From assembly GCA_963755435.1 (NCBI GenBank), contig CAVWJX010000003.1, forward strand, positions 248,001-312,000: 64,000 nucleotides of DNA, given 5' to 3'. Numbering within the stretch: the stretch's first letter is position 1; every line of letters starts with the position of its first letter. Position numbers and translations under genes: made by a program. A model generated the notes under the pieces. That model searched no databases, was not told the DNA's origin, and saw nothing but the letters and a program-made list of their open reading frames with translations. Source of the DNA: AP-15 sp963755435. GTDB lineage: Bacteria; Pseudomonadota; Alphaproteobacteria; ATCC43930; CGMCC-115725. This document shows, in pieces, positions 18,405 to 27,637 of the stretch.

Positions 18405-19589
18405 ATGCGACGCGTGACGATCCTCGGTTCGACCGGTTCGGTCGGGCAAAGCACCGTCGATCTGCTGTTGCGCAACCCCGATGCGTTCGAGGTCGAGGCG
18501 TTGACCGCGAACCGCAACCCGGCCCGGCTTGCCGAGCAGGCCCGCAGCCTCGGCGCGCGCTTCGCCGCGATCGGCGATCCGGCCTGCTATCGGGCGCTGC
18601 AGGAGGCGCTCGCCGGGACCGGAATCGAGACCGCCAGCGGGCCAGCCGCGCTGGTCGAGGCGGCGCTGCGCCCGGCCGAGTGGGTCATGGCGGGGATCGT
18701 TGGCGCAGCGGGCTTGGCGCCCACGCTTGCGGCGATCCGGCGTGGCGTCATCGTAGCGCTCGCCAACAAGGAGGTCCTGGTCTGCGCCGGTTCGCTGTTC
18801 ATGCAGGAGGTGGCTCGCTCGGGTGCCACGTTGCTGCCGGTCGACAGCGAACACAATGCGATTTGGCAATGCTTCGATTTCGACCGGGTCGATGGGATCG
18901 AGAAGGTTACCCTGACCTGCAGCGGCGGCCCGTTTCGCGAACGCAGCATCGAGGAGATGCGGCGGGCGACGCCGCAACAGGCCGTCGCTCATCCCAACTG
19001 GAGCATGGGCGCGAAAATTTCGGTCGACTCGGCCACCCTGATGAACAAGGGTCTCGAAGTGATCGAGGCCTATCATCTGTTCAGGATGCCGTCCGAGCGC
19101 ATCGACATCGTCGTCCATCCGCAGTCGATCATCCACAGCATGGTCAACTATCGCGATGGTTCGGTGCTCGCCCATCTCGGCTCGCCGGACATGCGCACCC
19201 CGATCGCCTATGCTCTGGCATGGCCCGCGCGGATTGCCACCCCGACCAAGCGGCTCGACCTGGCGGCGATCGGGCAACTGACCTTCGAGCCGCCGGACGA
19301 GCGCCGGTTCCCGGCTCTGCGGGTCGCGCGCCAGGCGCTGCTGCATGGCGGCGGCGCGCCCACCGTGCTCAACGCCGCCAATGAAACCGCGGTTCACGCC
19401 TTTCTCGAAGGCCGGATCGGGTTCCTCGAGATCGTCGAGACGGTGGAGCGAACCTTGGCGGCAATTCCGGCCGATAATCTTGAATCGCTTGAAGATGTCT
19501 ACAATTACGACCAAACGGCGCGGGAGGTGGCGGCTCGTCTGTCGGGCCACAATGCCGTGCGCGCCCACGCACCAGCAGGTTTGCGATGA
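18405..19589 (+). CDS. dxr: 1-deoxy-D-xylulose-5-phosphate reductoisomerase
   Basis: 394 residues; the second enzyme of the MEP isoprenoid pathway, using NADPH and a divalent metal, and the target of fosmidomycin. Seen: ILGSTGSVGQSTVDLL (NADPH loop), ALANKEVLVCAG, PVDSEHNAIWQC with the metal-binding Asp and Glu, SGGPFR, and NWSMGAKISVDSATLMNKGLE (read in pieces NWSMGAKISVDS and MNKGLEVIEAYHLF). The start follows GCGGAG at 18392. It overlaps rseP by four bases. Confidence 0.97.
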   Translation: MRRVTILGSTGSVGQSTVDLLLRNPDAFEVEALTANRNPARLAEQARSLGARFAAIGDPACYRALQEALAGTGIETASGPAALVEAALRPAEWVMAGIVGAAGLAPTLAAIRRGVIVALANKEVLVCAGSLFMQEVARSGATLLPVDSEHNAIWQCFDFDRVDGIEKVTLTCSGGPFRERSIEEMRRATPQQAVAHPNWSMGAKISVDSATLMNKGLEVIEAYHLFRMPSERIDIVVHPQSIIHSMVNYRDGSVLAHLGSPDMRTPIAYALAWPARIATPTKRLDLAAIGQLTFEPPDERRFPALRVARQALLHGGGAPTVLNAANETAVHAFLEGRIGFLEIVETVERTLAAIPADNLESLEDVYNYDQTAREVAARLSGHNAVRAHAPAGLR

Positions 19590-20725
19590 TCGCATTTGTG
19601 CATAGCGGGTTGACCTATATCGTCCCGTTTCTGTTCGTGCTGACCGTCCTCGTCTTCGTCCACGAGTTCGGCCACTATTTCATCGCCCGGCGCAACGGGG
19701 TGCGCATCGACGTCTTCTCGATCGGCTTCGGGCCCGAATTGTTCGGTTGGTATGATCGTGCCGGGACCCGCTGGAAATTCAGCGCGATCCCGCTCGGCGG
19801 CTACGTCAAAATGTTCGGTGACAGCGACGCGAGCTCCGGCCTGCCGAATGCGGGCCTCGCCCACATGACCCCGGTCGAGCGCGAGGTTTCGTTTCATTAC
19901 AAGCGGCTCGGCCAGCGCGCGGCGATCGTTGTTGCCGGGCCGGCGGCCAATTTCGTTTTTGCGATCGCGGTGCTGGCGGTTCTTTTCATGACCTTCGGCC
20001 AACCGTTCACCCCGGCTAAGGTCGGCCAGGTGCAGCCGGGCAGCGCAGCCGAGCGCGGCGGGATCAAGCCCGGCGACGTGATCATCAAGATCGATGGCGG
20101 TCGCGTGCAAAGCTTTGAAGACGTTCAGCAGGACGTACGCCTCAATCCGGGCGTGCCGATGACCATCGAAGTCAGGCGGGGCGGCCATGACGTTGCCGTC
20201 CATGTCACTCCGGCCAAGACCGAGCTGACCGACCGGTTCGGCAACCATTATGAGATCGGGCTGCTCGGCATCTCTCGAAACGGCGTCGATTATGTCAGGC
20301 GCGGCCCGGCGACAGCACTGCTGCAGGCCGGAGCCGAGACCTGGAATTTATCGGCCTCGACGCTGCACGCGATGTGGCAGATCGTAATCGGGATGCGCGG
20401 TACTGACGAACTCGGCGGCCCTCTGCGGATCGCCCAGATGTCGGGTGAGGTGGTCCAGGGCGGGGTCGTGGCCGTGATGTGGTTCATGGCCGTTCTGTCG
20501 ATCAATCTCGGCCTGATCAACCTGTTCCCGGTCCCGGTTCTTGACGGCGGCCACCTGCTGTTCTATGCCGCCGAAGCGCTGCGCGGGAAGCCGCTCGGTC
20601 AGCGCGCCCAGGAATACGGCTTTCGCATCGGGTTGGCGTTGGTGCTCACGTTGATGGTGTTCGCCACCTGGAATGATCTCGTTCACCTTCGGATCGTCGA
20701 ATTCGTAAAGGGGCTTGTAAGCTGA
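19586..20725 (+). CDS. rseP: Site-2 intramembrane metalloprotease RseP
   Basis: 379 residues. HEFGH in the first membrane helix supplies two zinc ligands and the catalytic Glu; the third ligand Asp is in NLFPVPVLDGGHL near 320. A single PDZ domain (GSAAERGGIKPGDVIIKIDGG) lies at ~145-205; the E. coli protein has two. It cleaves anti-sigma factors and signal-peptide remnants at the inner membrane. ATGA overlap with dxr; bamA follows after ~50 bp. Confidence 0.96.
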   Translation: MIAFVHSGLTYIVPFLFVLTVLVFVHEFGHYFIARRNGVRIDVFSIGFGPELFGWYDRAGTRWKFSAIPLGGYVKMFGDSDASSGLPNAGLAHMTPVEREVSFHYKRLGQRAAIVVAGPAANFVFAIAVLAVLFMTFGQPFTPAKVGQVQPGSAAERGGIKPGDVIIKIDGGRVQSFEDVQQDVRLNPGVPMTIEVRRGGHDVAVHVTPAKTELTDRFGNHYEIGLLGISRNGVDYVRRGPATALLQAGAETWNLSASTLHAMWQIVIGMRGTDELGGPLRIAQMSGEVVQGGVVAVMWFMAVLSINLGLINLFPVPVLDGGHLLFYAAEALRGKPLGQRAQEYGFRIGLALVLTLMVFATWNDLVHLRIVEFVKGLVS

Positions 20726-20773
20726 CGCGAGGCTGTCTGCGGAGATGGGGGTTCGAGCCGGGGGTGGGGGGTT

Positions 20774-23743
20774 TTGCGTTTCAACCAATGGATTTGCGTG
20801 CTGTGGGCGGTTGTCGGCGTTCTGGCTTCGATTGCCGTCGCAATGCCCCGGGCAGCGGTGGCACAGTCGGGCCGCAACGCGGCGCAACCGGGCGAGAGCC
20901 CCGGACCGGGCCATCAGTCTAGCGGCGCTGCGCCGGCGGCGTCCGGGTTCGAGAGCGGCATCGCGCCGCTTGCCCAGACCGCTGGCAATCCAGCCCCCGC
21001 CGAGGCCAAGCCCGTCCCGGCAAAGCCCCCCGCGCCCTCGGGGAAGCCAGCCTCGGCGACGCCCAGCCTCGAAAGCGGCATGACCCCGCCCGGCCAGACC
21101 GGCCCGGCGCCGCCGTCAGGACAGCCGGCGTCACCGGCAGCGCCCAATTTCGAGAGCGGCATGACCCCGCCCGGCCAGACCAGCCCGGCGCCGCCGTCAG
21201 GGCAGCCGGTGCCGCCGGCGCCCCCCAATCTCGAGAGTGGCATGCCCGCGCCCGGCCAGACCGGCCCGGTGCCGCCGTCGGGGCAACCGGTGTCGCCGGC
21301 ACCGCCCAATCTCGAAACTGGCATGCCCCCGCCCGGCCAGCCGGCGCCGCCGGCCGCACCCGTTCCGGCGATGACGCGGCGTACACATCGGGCACCCCGC
21401 GCGGCCCCGCCGGCCAGGGCCGCCGTGCCGGCAGCCGCGCCGGCGCCCTCTGCCGGTCTCGGACCCGTGGTTCCGAGCATGGGCAGTGGAACCGTCGCCA
21501 GCATTCAGGTCGTGGGCACCGAGCGGATCGAGCCCGAAACCGTCCGCTCCTACCTTCGGATCCAACCCGGCGATCCGTGGGACGACGAGAAGATGAACGA
21601 GTCGCTGAAAGCCCTGTTCGCGACCGGGTTGTTTGCCGACGTCCGGCTGAGCCGGGTCGGCAACACGCTCGTCGTCAAGGTCGTCGAAAACCCGATCATC
21701 AACCGTATCGCCTTCGAAGGTAACCACAAGCTCGATGACAAGGCGCTCAGCGCTGAAATCCAGCTGCGGCCGCGCGTCGTCTATACCCGCACCCGGGTGC
21801 TGAGCGATGTGAGGCGCATCCTTGAACTCTATCGCCGGCACGGCAGGTTCGGCGCGACGGTCGAGCCTAAAATCATCCAGCTCTCGGAAAACCGGGTCGA
21901 TCTGGTTTTTGAGATCAACGAAGGCGAGTTCACCGGCATCCGCAGCATCAATTTTGTCGGCAACAATGAATTCAGCGAGAGCAAGCTGCGCGGTGTGATC
22001 TCGACTAGGGAGAGCCGCTGGTATCGATTTCTTTCAACCAACGATAGCTACGACCCGGATCGGTTGACCTACGACCGGGATCTGCTGCGGAAATTTTATC
22101 TGACCGAAGGCTACGCCGATTTTCGCGTGCTCTCGGCGGTGGCCGAACTGACCCCGGAGCGCAACGGCTTCATCATCACCTTCACCATCGACGAGGGCCA
22201 CCGTTACCGATTCGGCAAGATCGGGGTCAACATCAAGCTCAAGGATCTGCCGCCCTCGGCGGTGCTGCCGCTGCTGACGGTACATTCCGGCGACTGGTAC
22301 AACGCCGAGCAGGTCGAAAAGTCGATTTCGGTGTTGACCAATACCCTCGGCGACCGGGGCTACGCGTTTGTCGAGGTCAAGCCTGAGATCACGCGCAACC
22401 AGAAAAACCATACCATCAACATCACCTTCGACGTTCAGGAGGGGCCTCGGGTCTATGTCGAGCGGATCGACATTGTCGGCAATGTTCGCACCCTCGACAA
22501 GGTGATCCGCCGCGAGTTCCAACTGGTTGAGGGCGACGCGTTCAATACCGAAAAGATGCAGCGCTCGCAGCAGCGGATCAAAAATCTGGGCTTTTTCAAA
22601 AAGGTTCAAGTGACCAACGCGCCGGGATCTGCGCCGGACAAGACAGTGGTGACGGTCGAGGTCGAAGAGCAATCGACGGGCTCGCTTTCCTTGGGGCTGG
22701 GCTTTTCGACCAGCGACGGACCGCTGGCCGACGTGAACATTCATGAGAGCAACTTTCTCGGCCGGGGCGAGGATCTGCGCCTTGGAGCGGTTGTTTCGCT
22801 GCGCTCGCAACAAATCGATCTCAGCTTTACCGAGCCCTATTTTCTCAACAAGAACATCGCCGCCGGCTTTGACGTTTTTGAAATCAAGACGAGTCCGACC
22901 GCCTCGTTTTTTTCGGGGGTAATTCCACCATATCAGCAATTCTCCTATGGCGGGGCATTGCGTGCCGGCTACCAGATCAGTGATAATTTGCGGCAGACGT
23001 TGACCTATACCGCTCGCTCCGACACCATCGAAAACATTCAGAGCAACGCCTCGCTGTTCATTGCGTTGCAGCAGGGCGAGCACCTGACCTCCCAAGTCGG
23101 CCAGGTCCTGCTCTATGATCGCCGCGACGATCGGCTCGATCCGACCAGCGGTTATTTCGCCTCAATCGGCAATGACTTTGCTGGGGTCGGGTTTGGTGTG
23201 GACTATGTCCGTTCCAAAGTAAATTTCGGTTATTATTATTCGGTGGCGCCCGAATGGGTGCTGAGTTTTACCGGTGAAGCCGGGGCGATCAATGGCTGGA
23301 ACGGTCAGCAGGTGCTGCTGCAAGACCGGTTTTTTGTCGGCGGGGATAATCTGCGCGGCTTTCAAGATGCGGGGATCGGGCCACGCGATTCGGTAACCAA
23401 CGACGCTCTCGGTGGCCAGGACTATTACGTCGGCTCGGTCAGCCTCGGCGTGCCGCTCGGTTTGCCCAAGGAGCTTGGCCTCAGCGGCCGGGTGTTCAGC
23501 GATTTCGGCTCGTTGTGGAACCTTTACCCGACCACGCTCAACCTGACCCCGCAGCAATTGGCGACGACCGGGGGGATCCAGCCGGTCGTCGAGCAGTCAT
23601 CGACGATCCGGGTCAGCGCCGGGATCGGCGTGACGTGGAAGTCTCCGGTCGGACCGATCCGGCTCGACCTCGCTGTACCGATCAAGAAGGCATCCTTCGA
23701 TCAGACCCAGTTCTTCCGGGTCAGCTTCGGGACAAAATTCTGA
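20774..23743 (+). CDS. bamA: Outer-membrane beta-barrel assembly protein BamA with a proline-rich repeat insert
   Basis: 989 residues, ~200 longer than usual. It starts at TTG 20774 after a GGGGGTGGGG stretch. A signal peptide ends near residue 35. Residues ~40-235 are low-complexity Pro/Gly/Ala sequence containing three 27-residue repeats. Five POTRA domains follow (first at IASIQVVGTERIEPETV near 240), then the barrel with the lid-lock motif seen as DNLRGFQDAGIGPRD (family VRGF/Y) and a terminal Phe (RVSFGTKF), the classic outer-membrane signature. It folds outer-membrane proteins with the BamCDE partners. The insert lies in the periplasm, before POTRA1. Confidence 0.95.
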   Translation: MRFNQWICVLWAVVGVLASIAVAMPRAAVAQSGRNAAQPGESPGPGHQSSGAAPAASGFESGIAPLAQTAGNPAPAEAKPVPAKPPAPSGKPASATPSLESGMTPPGQTGPAPPSGQPASPAAPNFESGMTPPGQTSPAPPSGQPVPPAPPNLESGMPAPGQTGPVPPSGQPVSPAPPNLETGMPPPGQPAPPAAPVPAMTRRTHRAPRAAPPARAAVPAAAPAPSAGLGPVVPSMGSGTVASIQVVGTERIEPETVRSYLRIQPGDPWDDEKMNESLKALFATGLFADVRLSRVGNTLVVKVVENPIINRIAFEGNHKLDDKALSAEIQLRPRVVYTRTRVLSDVRRILELYRRHGRFGATVEPKIIQLSENRVDLVFEINEGEFTGIRSINFVGNNEFSESKLRGVISTRESRWYRFLSTNDSYDPDRLTYDRDLLRKFYLTEGYADFRVLSAVAELTPERNGFIITFTIDEGHRYRFGKIGVNIKLKDLPPSAVLPLLTVHSGDWYNAEQVEKSISVLTNTLGDRGYAFVEVKPEITRNQKNHTINITFDVQEGPRVYVERIDIVGNVRTLDKVIRREFQLVEGDAFNTEKMQRSQQRIKNLGFFKKVQVTNAPGSAPDKTVVTVEVEEQSTGSLSLGLGFSTSDGPLADVNIHESNFLGRGEDLRLGAVVSLRSQQIDLSFTEPYFLNKNIAAGFDVFEIKTSPTASFFSGVIPPYQQFSYGGALRAGYQISDNLRQTLTYTARSDTIENIQSNASLFIALQQGEHLTSQVGQVLLYDRRDDRLDPTSGYFASIGNDFAGVGFGVDYVRSKVNFGYYYSVAPEWVLSFTGEAGAINGWNGQQVLLQDRFFVGGDNLRGFQDAGIGPRDSVTNDALGGQDYYVGSVSLGVPLGLPKELGLSGRVFSDFGSLWNLYPTTLNLTPQQLATTGGIQPVVEQSSTIRVSAGIGVTWKSPVGPIRLDLAVPIKKASFDQTQFFRVSFGTKF
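21068..21310 (+). repeat. In-frame 81-bp repeats inside bamA
   Basis: Three consecutive 81-bp units (21068, 21149, 21230) encode LESGMTPPGQTGPAPPSGQP-type blocks of 27 residues. A degenerate unit lies before (from 20948) and a truncated one after (to ~21370). All copies keep the frame, and substitutions between copies are mostly conservative, suggesting selection for a flexible linker. Confidence 0.92.
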
Positions 23744-24447
23744 TGTCGACGTTCCGTATCCGATTGATGGCGTCGCTCGCGGTCATGTGCTGCGGGTTGG
23801 CGGCGAGTGCGGTCGCCCAGGCGCCGCCGGCCCGGACCCCGGCGCCAGTCCCGACCCCGGCGCCAGCCCCGGTCCCGGCGGTCTTGCCCGCCGCGCAGAA
23901 TTTGAGCGTGCTCGTGGTCGACGTCCAGTCGCTGCTGCAGAATTCGAAAGCCGCCAAAATGGTGCGCAGCCAGATCGAGCAGAAGCGCGATGAGTACAGC
24001 AAGGAAATTTCACATGAAGAGGAAGTGCTGCGCGCCGAACGTGACGCCCTACAACGCCAGCAGGCGTCGCTGTCGCCGGCGGCTCTGAACCAGCGTGGCC
24101 GTGAATTCCAGCAGAAGGTCAACGATCTCGACCTTGACGTTCAGAGCAAGCGCCAAGCGCTCGAAAAGTCGAATAACGAGGCGCTGTCCAAGATCCAGCA
24201 GGCAATGCTGAGGATAATCGCCGACATCGCCAAGCAGCGCAGAGCGAATTTGGTGTTTCAGCGGACCGATCTGGTGCTGTTCGACCGCTCGTTCGATGTG
24301 ACCGACGAAGTGCTGCAAAAGCTCGATGAAGAAATGCCGGTGCTGAACGTCAATTTCGTGGCGCCGGTACCGGTTGCCGGCGCTCCGGCGCCGGCGGCAC
24401 CGCCTGCCGCCACCGCTCGGGCCCCGGCCCGGGCAAAGCGGCGTTAG
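23743..24447 (+). CDS. skp: OmpH/Skp-family periplasmic chaperone
   Basis: 234 residues. A signal peptide (MASLAVMCCGLAASAVAQA, cleavage near residue 27) is followed by an Ala/Pro linker, then the OmpH domain: VLVVDVQSLLQNSKAAK, a long charged coiled coil (~85-160) and a return strand (ANLVFQRTDLVLFDRS). Skp trimers hold unfolded barrel proteins for BamA, which fits its place directly after bamA (one-base overlap TGATG). Extra Ala/Pro-rich segments flank both ends. Confidence 0.92.
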   Translation: MSTFRIRLMASLAVMCCGLAASAVAQAPPARTPAPVPTPAPAPVPAVLPAAQNLSVLVVDVQSLLQNSKAAKMVRSQIEQKRDEYSKEISHEEEVLRAERDALQRQQASLSPAALNQRGREFQQKVNDLDLDVQSKRQALEKSNNEALSKIQQAMLRIIADIAKQRRANLVFQRTDLVLFDRSFDVTDEVLQKLDEEMPVLNVNFVAPVPVAGAPAPAAPPAATARAPARAKRR

Positions 24448-24470
24448 GACCGGCCGGGCCGCGAGCGCAG

Positions 24471-25496
24471 ATGGCCGACCCGCGGTTTTTCGCACGCACC
24501 GGGCCGTTCACGCTCGCCGAACTGGCCCGGGTGAGCGGGGCCGAGCTGCAGCGCGCCGATCTGGCCGACCTGCTCCTGCACGATGTGGCGCCGCTCGAGA
24601 TCGCTGGCCCTGACGAGGCGAGCTTTCTCGACAATCGCAAATATCTGGGCGCTTTTCGCCAATCGCGGGCCGGCGCGGCCTTTGTCGACGAATGGGCGAT
24701 CGACCGGGCGCCGCCGGGCATGGCCTTGTTGCTGAGCCGCGAGCCCTATCGGGCTTATGGATTGGCGGCCCAGGCGTTTTACCCGGTTCCGGCGGTCGCG
24801 GGCGGGCGCAGCCCGTCGGCCATGATCAATCCCTCGGCGATCGTTCCCGAGGATTGCACGATCGGACCCTATAGCATCATTGAAGCGGGTGTTCGGCTCG
24901 GGCGGCGCTGCCGGATCGGCCCCCATACGGTCATTGGCGCCGGTGTCGAGATCGGCGAGGATTGCAGCTTCGGCGCCCATGTCACGGTCAGCCACGCGCT
25001 GATCGGCGCGCGCGTCGTGCTGCATCCGGGGGTGCGCATCGGCCAGCCGGGGTTCGGCTTTGCCCCCGATCCAGCCAGACCGGTCAAGGTCCCGCAACTC
25101 GGGCGCGTGGTGATCGGTGACGATGTCGATATCGGCGCCAATACCACGATCGATCGCGGCTCGGGTCACGATACCGTCATCGGCGCCGGTTCGATGATTG
25201 ATAATCTCGTCCAGATCGCCCACAACGTCGTTCTCGGCCGGTGCTGCATCCTTGCCGGACAAGTCGGCATCTCCGGCAGCACGAAGCTCGATGATTTCGT
25301 CATGATCGGCGGACAAGGTGGGCTCGCCGGCCATTTGCATATTGGCCGCGGCGCTAAAATTGCTGCCAAGAGCGGGCTGATGCGCGACGTCCCCGACGGG
25401 GCCACGGTATCGGGCATTCCGGCGGTGCCGATGACCGAGTTCATGAGGCGGGCGGTGGCCTTGCAGCGGCTGGCGAAGAAGAAGGACGGGAGATGA
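24471..25496 (+). CDS. lpxD: UDP-3-O-acylglucosamine N-acyltransferase
   Basis: 341 residues. It adds the N-linked hydroxyacyl chain in lipid A synthesis. After an N-terminal uridine-binding domain, a left-handed beta-helix with hexapeptide repeats (IGPYSIIEAGVRLG, IGAGVEIG, IGDDVDIGANTTIDRG) runs to ~300. The catalytic His is in NLVQIAHNVVLG. Length is normal. Overlaps fabZ by four bases. Confidence 0.96.
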   Translation: MADPRFFARTGPFTLAELARVSGAELQRADLADLLLHDVAPLEIAGPDEASFLDNRKYLGAFRQSRAGAAFVDEWAIDRAPPGMALLLSREPYRAYGLAAQAFYPVPAVAGGRSPSAMINPSAIVPEDCTIGPYSIIEAGVRLGRRCRIGPHTVIGAGVEIGEDCSFGAHVTVSHALIGARVVLHPGVRIGQPGFGFAPDPARPVKVPQLGRVVIGDDVDIGANTTIDRGSGHDTVIGAGSMIDNLVQIAHNVVLGRCCILAGQVGISGSTKLDDFVMIGGQGGLAGHLHIGRGAKIAAKSGLMRDVPDGATVSGIPAVPMTEFMRRAVALQRLAKKKDGR

Positions 25497-25963
25497 TCGA
25501 TCCGGTCTGCGCCGACGGCGAAATCACCCAGATCGATATCCGGCGGATCATGGAGATGATCCCGCACCGCCATCCCTTTCTGATGATCGACAAAGTCGTC
25601 GACGTGGTGGCCAACGAGCGCGCCACCGGGATTAAAAACGTCTCGATCAACGAACAATATTTTCAGGGGCACTTTCCCGCCCGTCCGGTCATGCCCGGAG
25701 TGCTGATCATCGAGGCGATGGCGCAGACCGCGGCGGTTCTGGTGGTTCACACCCTGGGTCCTGGGTCTGAGGGCAAGCTTGTCTATTTCATGAGTGTCGA
25801 CAATGCGCGCTTCCGCCGCCCGGTGTTCCCGGGCGACACCCTTTGCGTTCATGTCGTCAAGCAGCGCAATCGCGGCAATGTGTGGAAGTTCGAGGGCCGG
25901 GCCAAAGTCGGCGACAATCTGGTTGCCGAGGCCGTGTACGCGGCGATGATCCTCGACCACTAG
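25493..25963 (+). CDS. fabZ: 3-hydroxyacyl-ACP dehydratase FabZ
   Basis: 156 residues, hot-dog fold. It dehydrates 3-hydroxyacyl-ACP in fatty acid synthesis and competes with lipid A synthesis for that substrate, which explains its place between lpxD and lpxA. The motif PHRHPFLMIDKV contains the catalytic His, and GHFPARPVMPGVLIIEAMAQ holds the catalytic Glu. Starts with ATGA overlap. Confidence 0.97.
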   Translation: MIDPVCADGEITQIDIRRIMEMIPHRHPFLMIDKVVDVVANERATGIKNVSINEQYFQGHFPARPVMPGVLIIEAMAQTAAVLVVHTLGPGSEGKLVYFMSVDNARFRRPVFPGDTLCVHVVKQRNRGNVWKFEGRAKVGDNLVAEAVYAAMILDH

Positions 25964-25965
25964 AG

Positions 25966-26767
25966 ATGGCAGACATCCATCCGACCGCCATCGTCGCGCC
26001 TGGAGCGGACCTCGCTCGCGACGTCGTAATCGGGCCCTATTGCGTCGTCGGCGGCCATGTGGCGCTCGGGCCGGGGGTGGTGCTGCGCGCCCATGTCGTG
26101 GTCGACGGGCATACGACGATCGCCGAGGGGACGCGGATCTTCCCGTTCGCCTCGATCGGGCTCGAGCCGCAGGACCTCAAATATCAGGGCGAGGAATCAT
26201 TTCTCGCGGTCGGCCGCCGCAACACGATCCGCGAATATGTGACGATCAATCCCGGCACCGCCGGCGGCGGGCTGGTCACCCGCATCGGCGACGATTGCCT
26301 GTTTATGATTGGCGCCCATGTGGCGCATGACTGCCAGATCGGCGATCACGTGATCATGGCCAACAACGCGACTTTGGCCGGCCATGTCGTTGTCGACGCT
26401 TACGCGTTTCTCGGCGGCTTGTGCGCGGTGCATCAGTTTGTCCGCATCGGCCGGCACGCGATGATCGGCGGCATGTCGGGTGTCGAGCGCGACGTGATTC
26501 CCTATGGCCAGGTGATCGGCAACCGCGCCCGGCTCACCGGCCTCAACATCATCGGCATGCAGCGCCGCGGCTTCAGCCGCGAGGACATCCAGGCTCTGCG
26601 CAATGCCTACCAGTTTCTGTTCCATTCGCCCGGAACCTTGAGCGACCGGGTCAACGAGACCGCCGAGCGCTTTGCCGGGGTGGCCCCGGTCGACGACATC
26701 ATCCGCTTTATCCGCGCCGATTTCGAGCCGCGCCATCTGCCAGCCGGCGGAGGCGAATGGCGGATAG
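25966..26767 (+). CDS. lpxA: UDP-N-acetylglucosamine acyltransferase, frame break near the C-terminus
   Basis: First enzyme of lipid A synthesis. Hexapeptide beta-helix from residue 1, catalytic His in IGAHVAHDCQIG, and the C-terminal helices (RREDIQALRNAYQ-like, GFSREDIQALRNAY). As given, the frame runs past the normal end to 27033 through lpxI. Removing one T from the TTT at 26721-26723 restores the family ending (RADSSRAICQPAEANGG, stop TAG 26765-26767) and a 266-residue protein that overlaps lpxI by 11 bp, as expected. Because lpxA is essential in most Gram-negatives, this is probably a sequence error. Confidence 0.93.
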
Positions 26768-27635
26768 TCCGCAGGCCGGCCGGCAGCCCGCGGACCGGTC
26801 GCAAATGCCGCGGCTCGGCATCGTCGCCGGCGGCGGTGGGCTGCCGCGTCGCCTGGTCGACGCCTGCCGCAGCGCCGGGCGCGAGGTGTTTGTCCTGGCG
26901 CTCGAAGGGGCGGCCCAGCCCGAGACGGTGGAAGGGGTCGCACATGCCTGGTGCCGGCTCGGCGCCGCCGCCCGCGGGCTTGCGCTGCTGCGCCAGAACA
27001 ATGTGCGCGAGCTGGTGCTGGCCGGCGGGATAGCCCGGCCCTCGCTGGTCATGCTGCGACCCGACTGGCGCGCGGCCAAGCTGTTCGCCCGCATCGGCTA
27101 CAAGGCCCTCGGCGATGATGGCCTCCTATCAGCAGTCGTCAGCGAGTTCGAGCGCGAAGGATTTCGCGTGATCGGCGCCGATCAACTGCTGGCGGGCGGC
27201 GACTCGCGCGGTGGGCTGGCGCCGGAGGGCCCGCTCGGCGAGCGGCGCCCCGATGCGCAGGCGCTGGCCGATATCGCGCATGGGCGGCGCATCGCGCGGG
27301 CATTGGGCGCGCTCGATATCGGCCAGGCGGTCGTGGTGCAGCAGGGTCTGGTGCTGGGCGTCGAGGCGATCGAGGGCACCGACGCGCTGATCCGCCGCTG
27401 CGCCGGGCTGCGCCGCGACGGGCCGGGCGGGGTGCTGGTCAAGGTCGAAAAGCCGGGTCAGGAGCAGCGCGCCGACCGGCCGACGATCGGACCGCAAACC
27501 GTGGCTCTTGCCGCCGAAGCGGGCTTGCGCGGGATCGCCGTCGAAGCCGGCGCGACGATCGTGCTCGACCGCGACGAGGTCGTCGATATCGCCGATCGCG
27601 CCGGGCTTTTTGTCGTCGGCATCCGTTCGGCCTGA
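26757..27635 (+). CDS. lpxI: UDP-2,3-diacylglucosamine diphosphatase LpxI
   Basis: 292 residues. It hydrolyses UDP-2,3-diacylglucosamine to lipid X, replacing LpxH in alphaproteobacteria. Features: LGIVAGGGGLPRRLVDAC at the start, then KLFARIGYKALGDDGLLSAV, an ARAL..DIGQAVVVQQGLVLGVEAIEGTD block and ending GLFVVGIR. The ATG at 26757 overlaps lpxA; a second ATG 16 codons later (MPRLGIVAGG) is the alternative and is closer to the usual N-terminus. Confidence 0.93.
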   Translation: MADSPQAGRQPADRSQMPRLGIVAGGGGLPRRLVDACRSAGREVFVLALEGAAQPETVEGVAHAWCRLGAAARGLALLRQNNVRELVLAGGIARPSLVMLRPDWRAAKLFARIGYKALGDDGLLSAVVSEFEREGFRVIGADQLLAGGDSRGGLAPEGPLGERRPDAQALADIAHGRRIARALGALDIGQAVVVQQGLVLGVEAIEGTDALIRRCAGLRRDGPGGVLVKVEKPGQEQRADRPTIGPQTVALAAEAGLRGIAVEAGATIVLDRDEVVDIADRAGLFVVGIRSA

Positions 27636-27637
27636 TC

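Noticed and set aside
20745..21083. ATG-started ORF just upstream of bamA in another frame
   Set aside because: The TTG 20774 frame gives a signal peptide and full BamA; the alternative is a low-complexity shadow.
26768..27033. LpxA C-terminal extension of ~90 residues
   Set aside because: It arises only from the extra T at 26721-26723 and reads lpxI out of frame.
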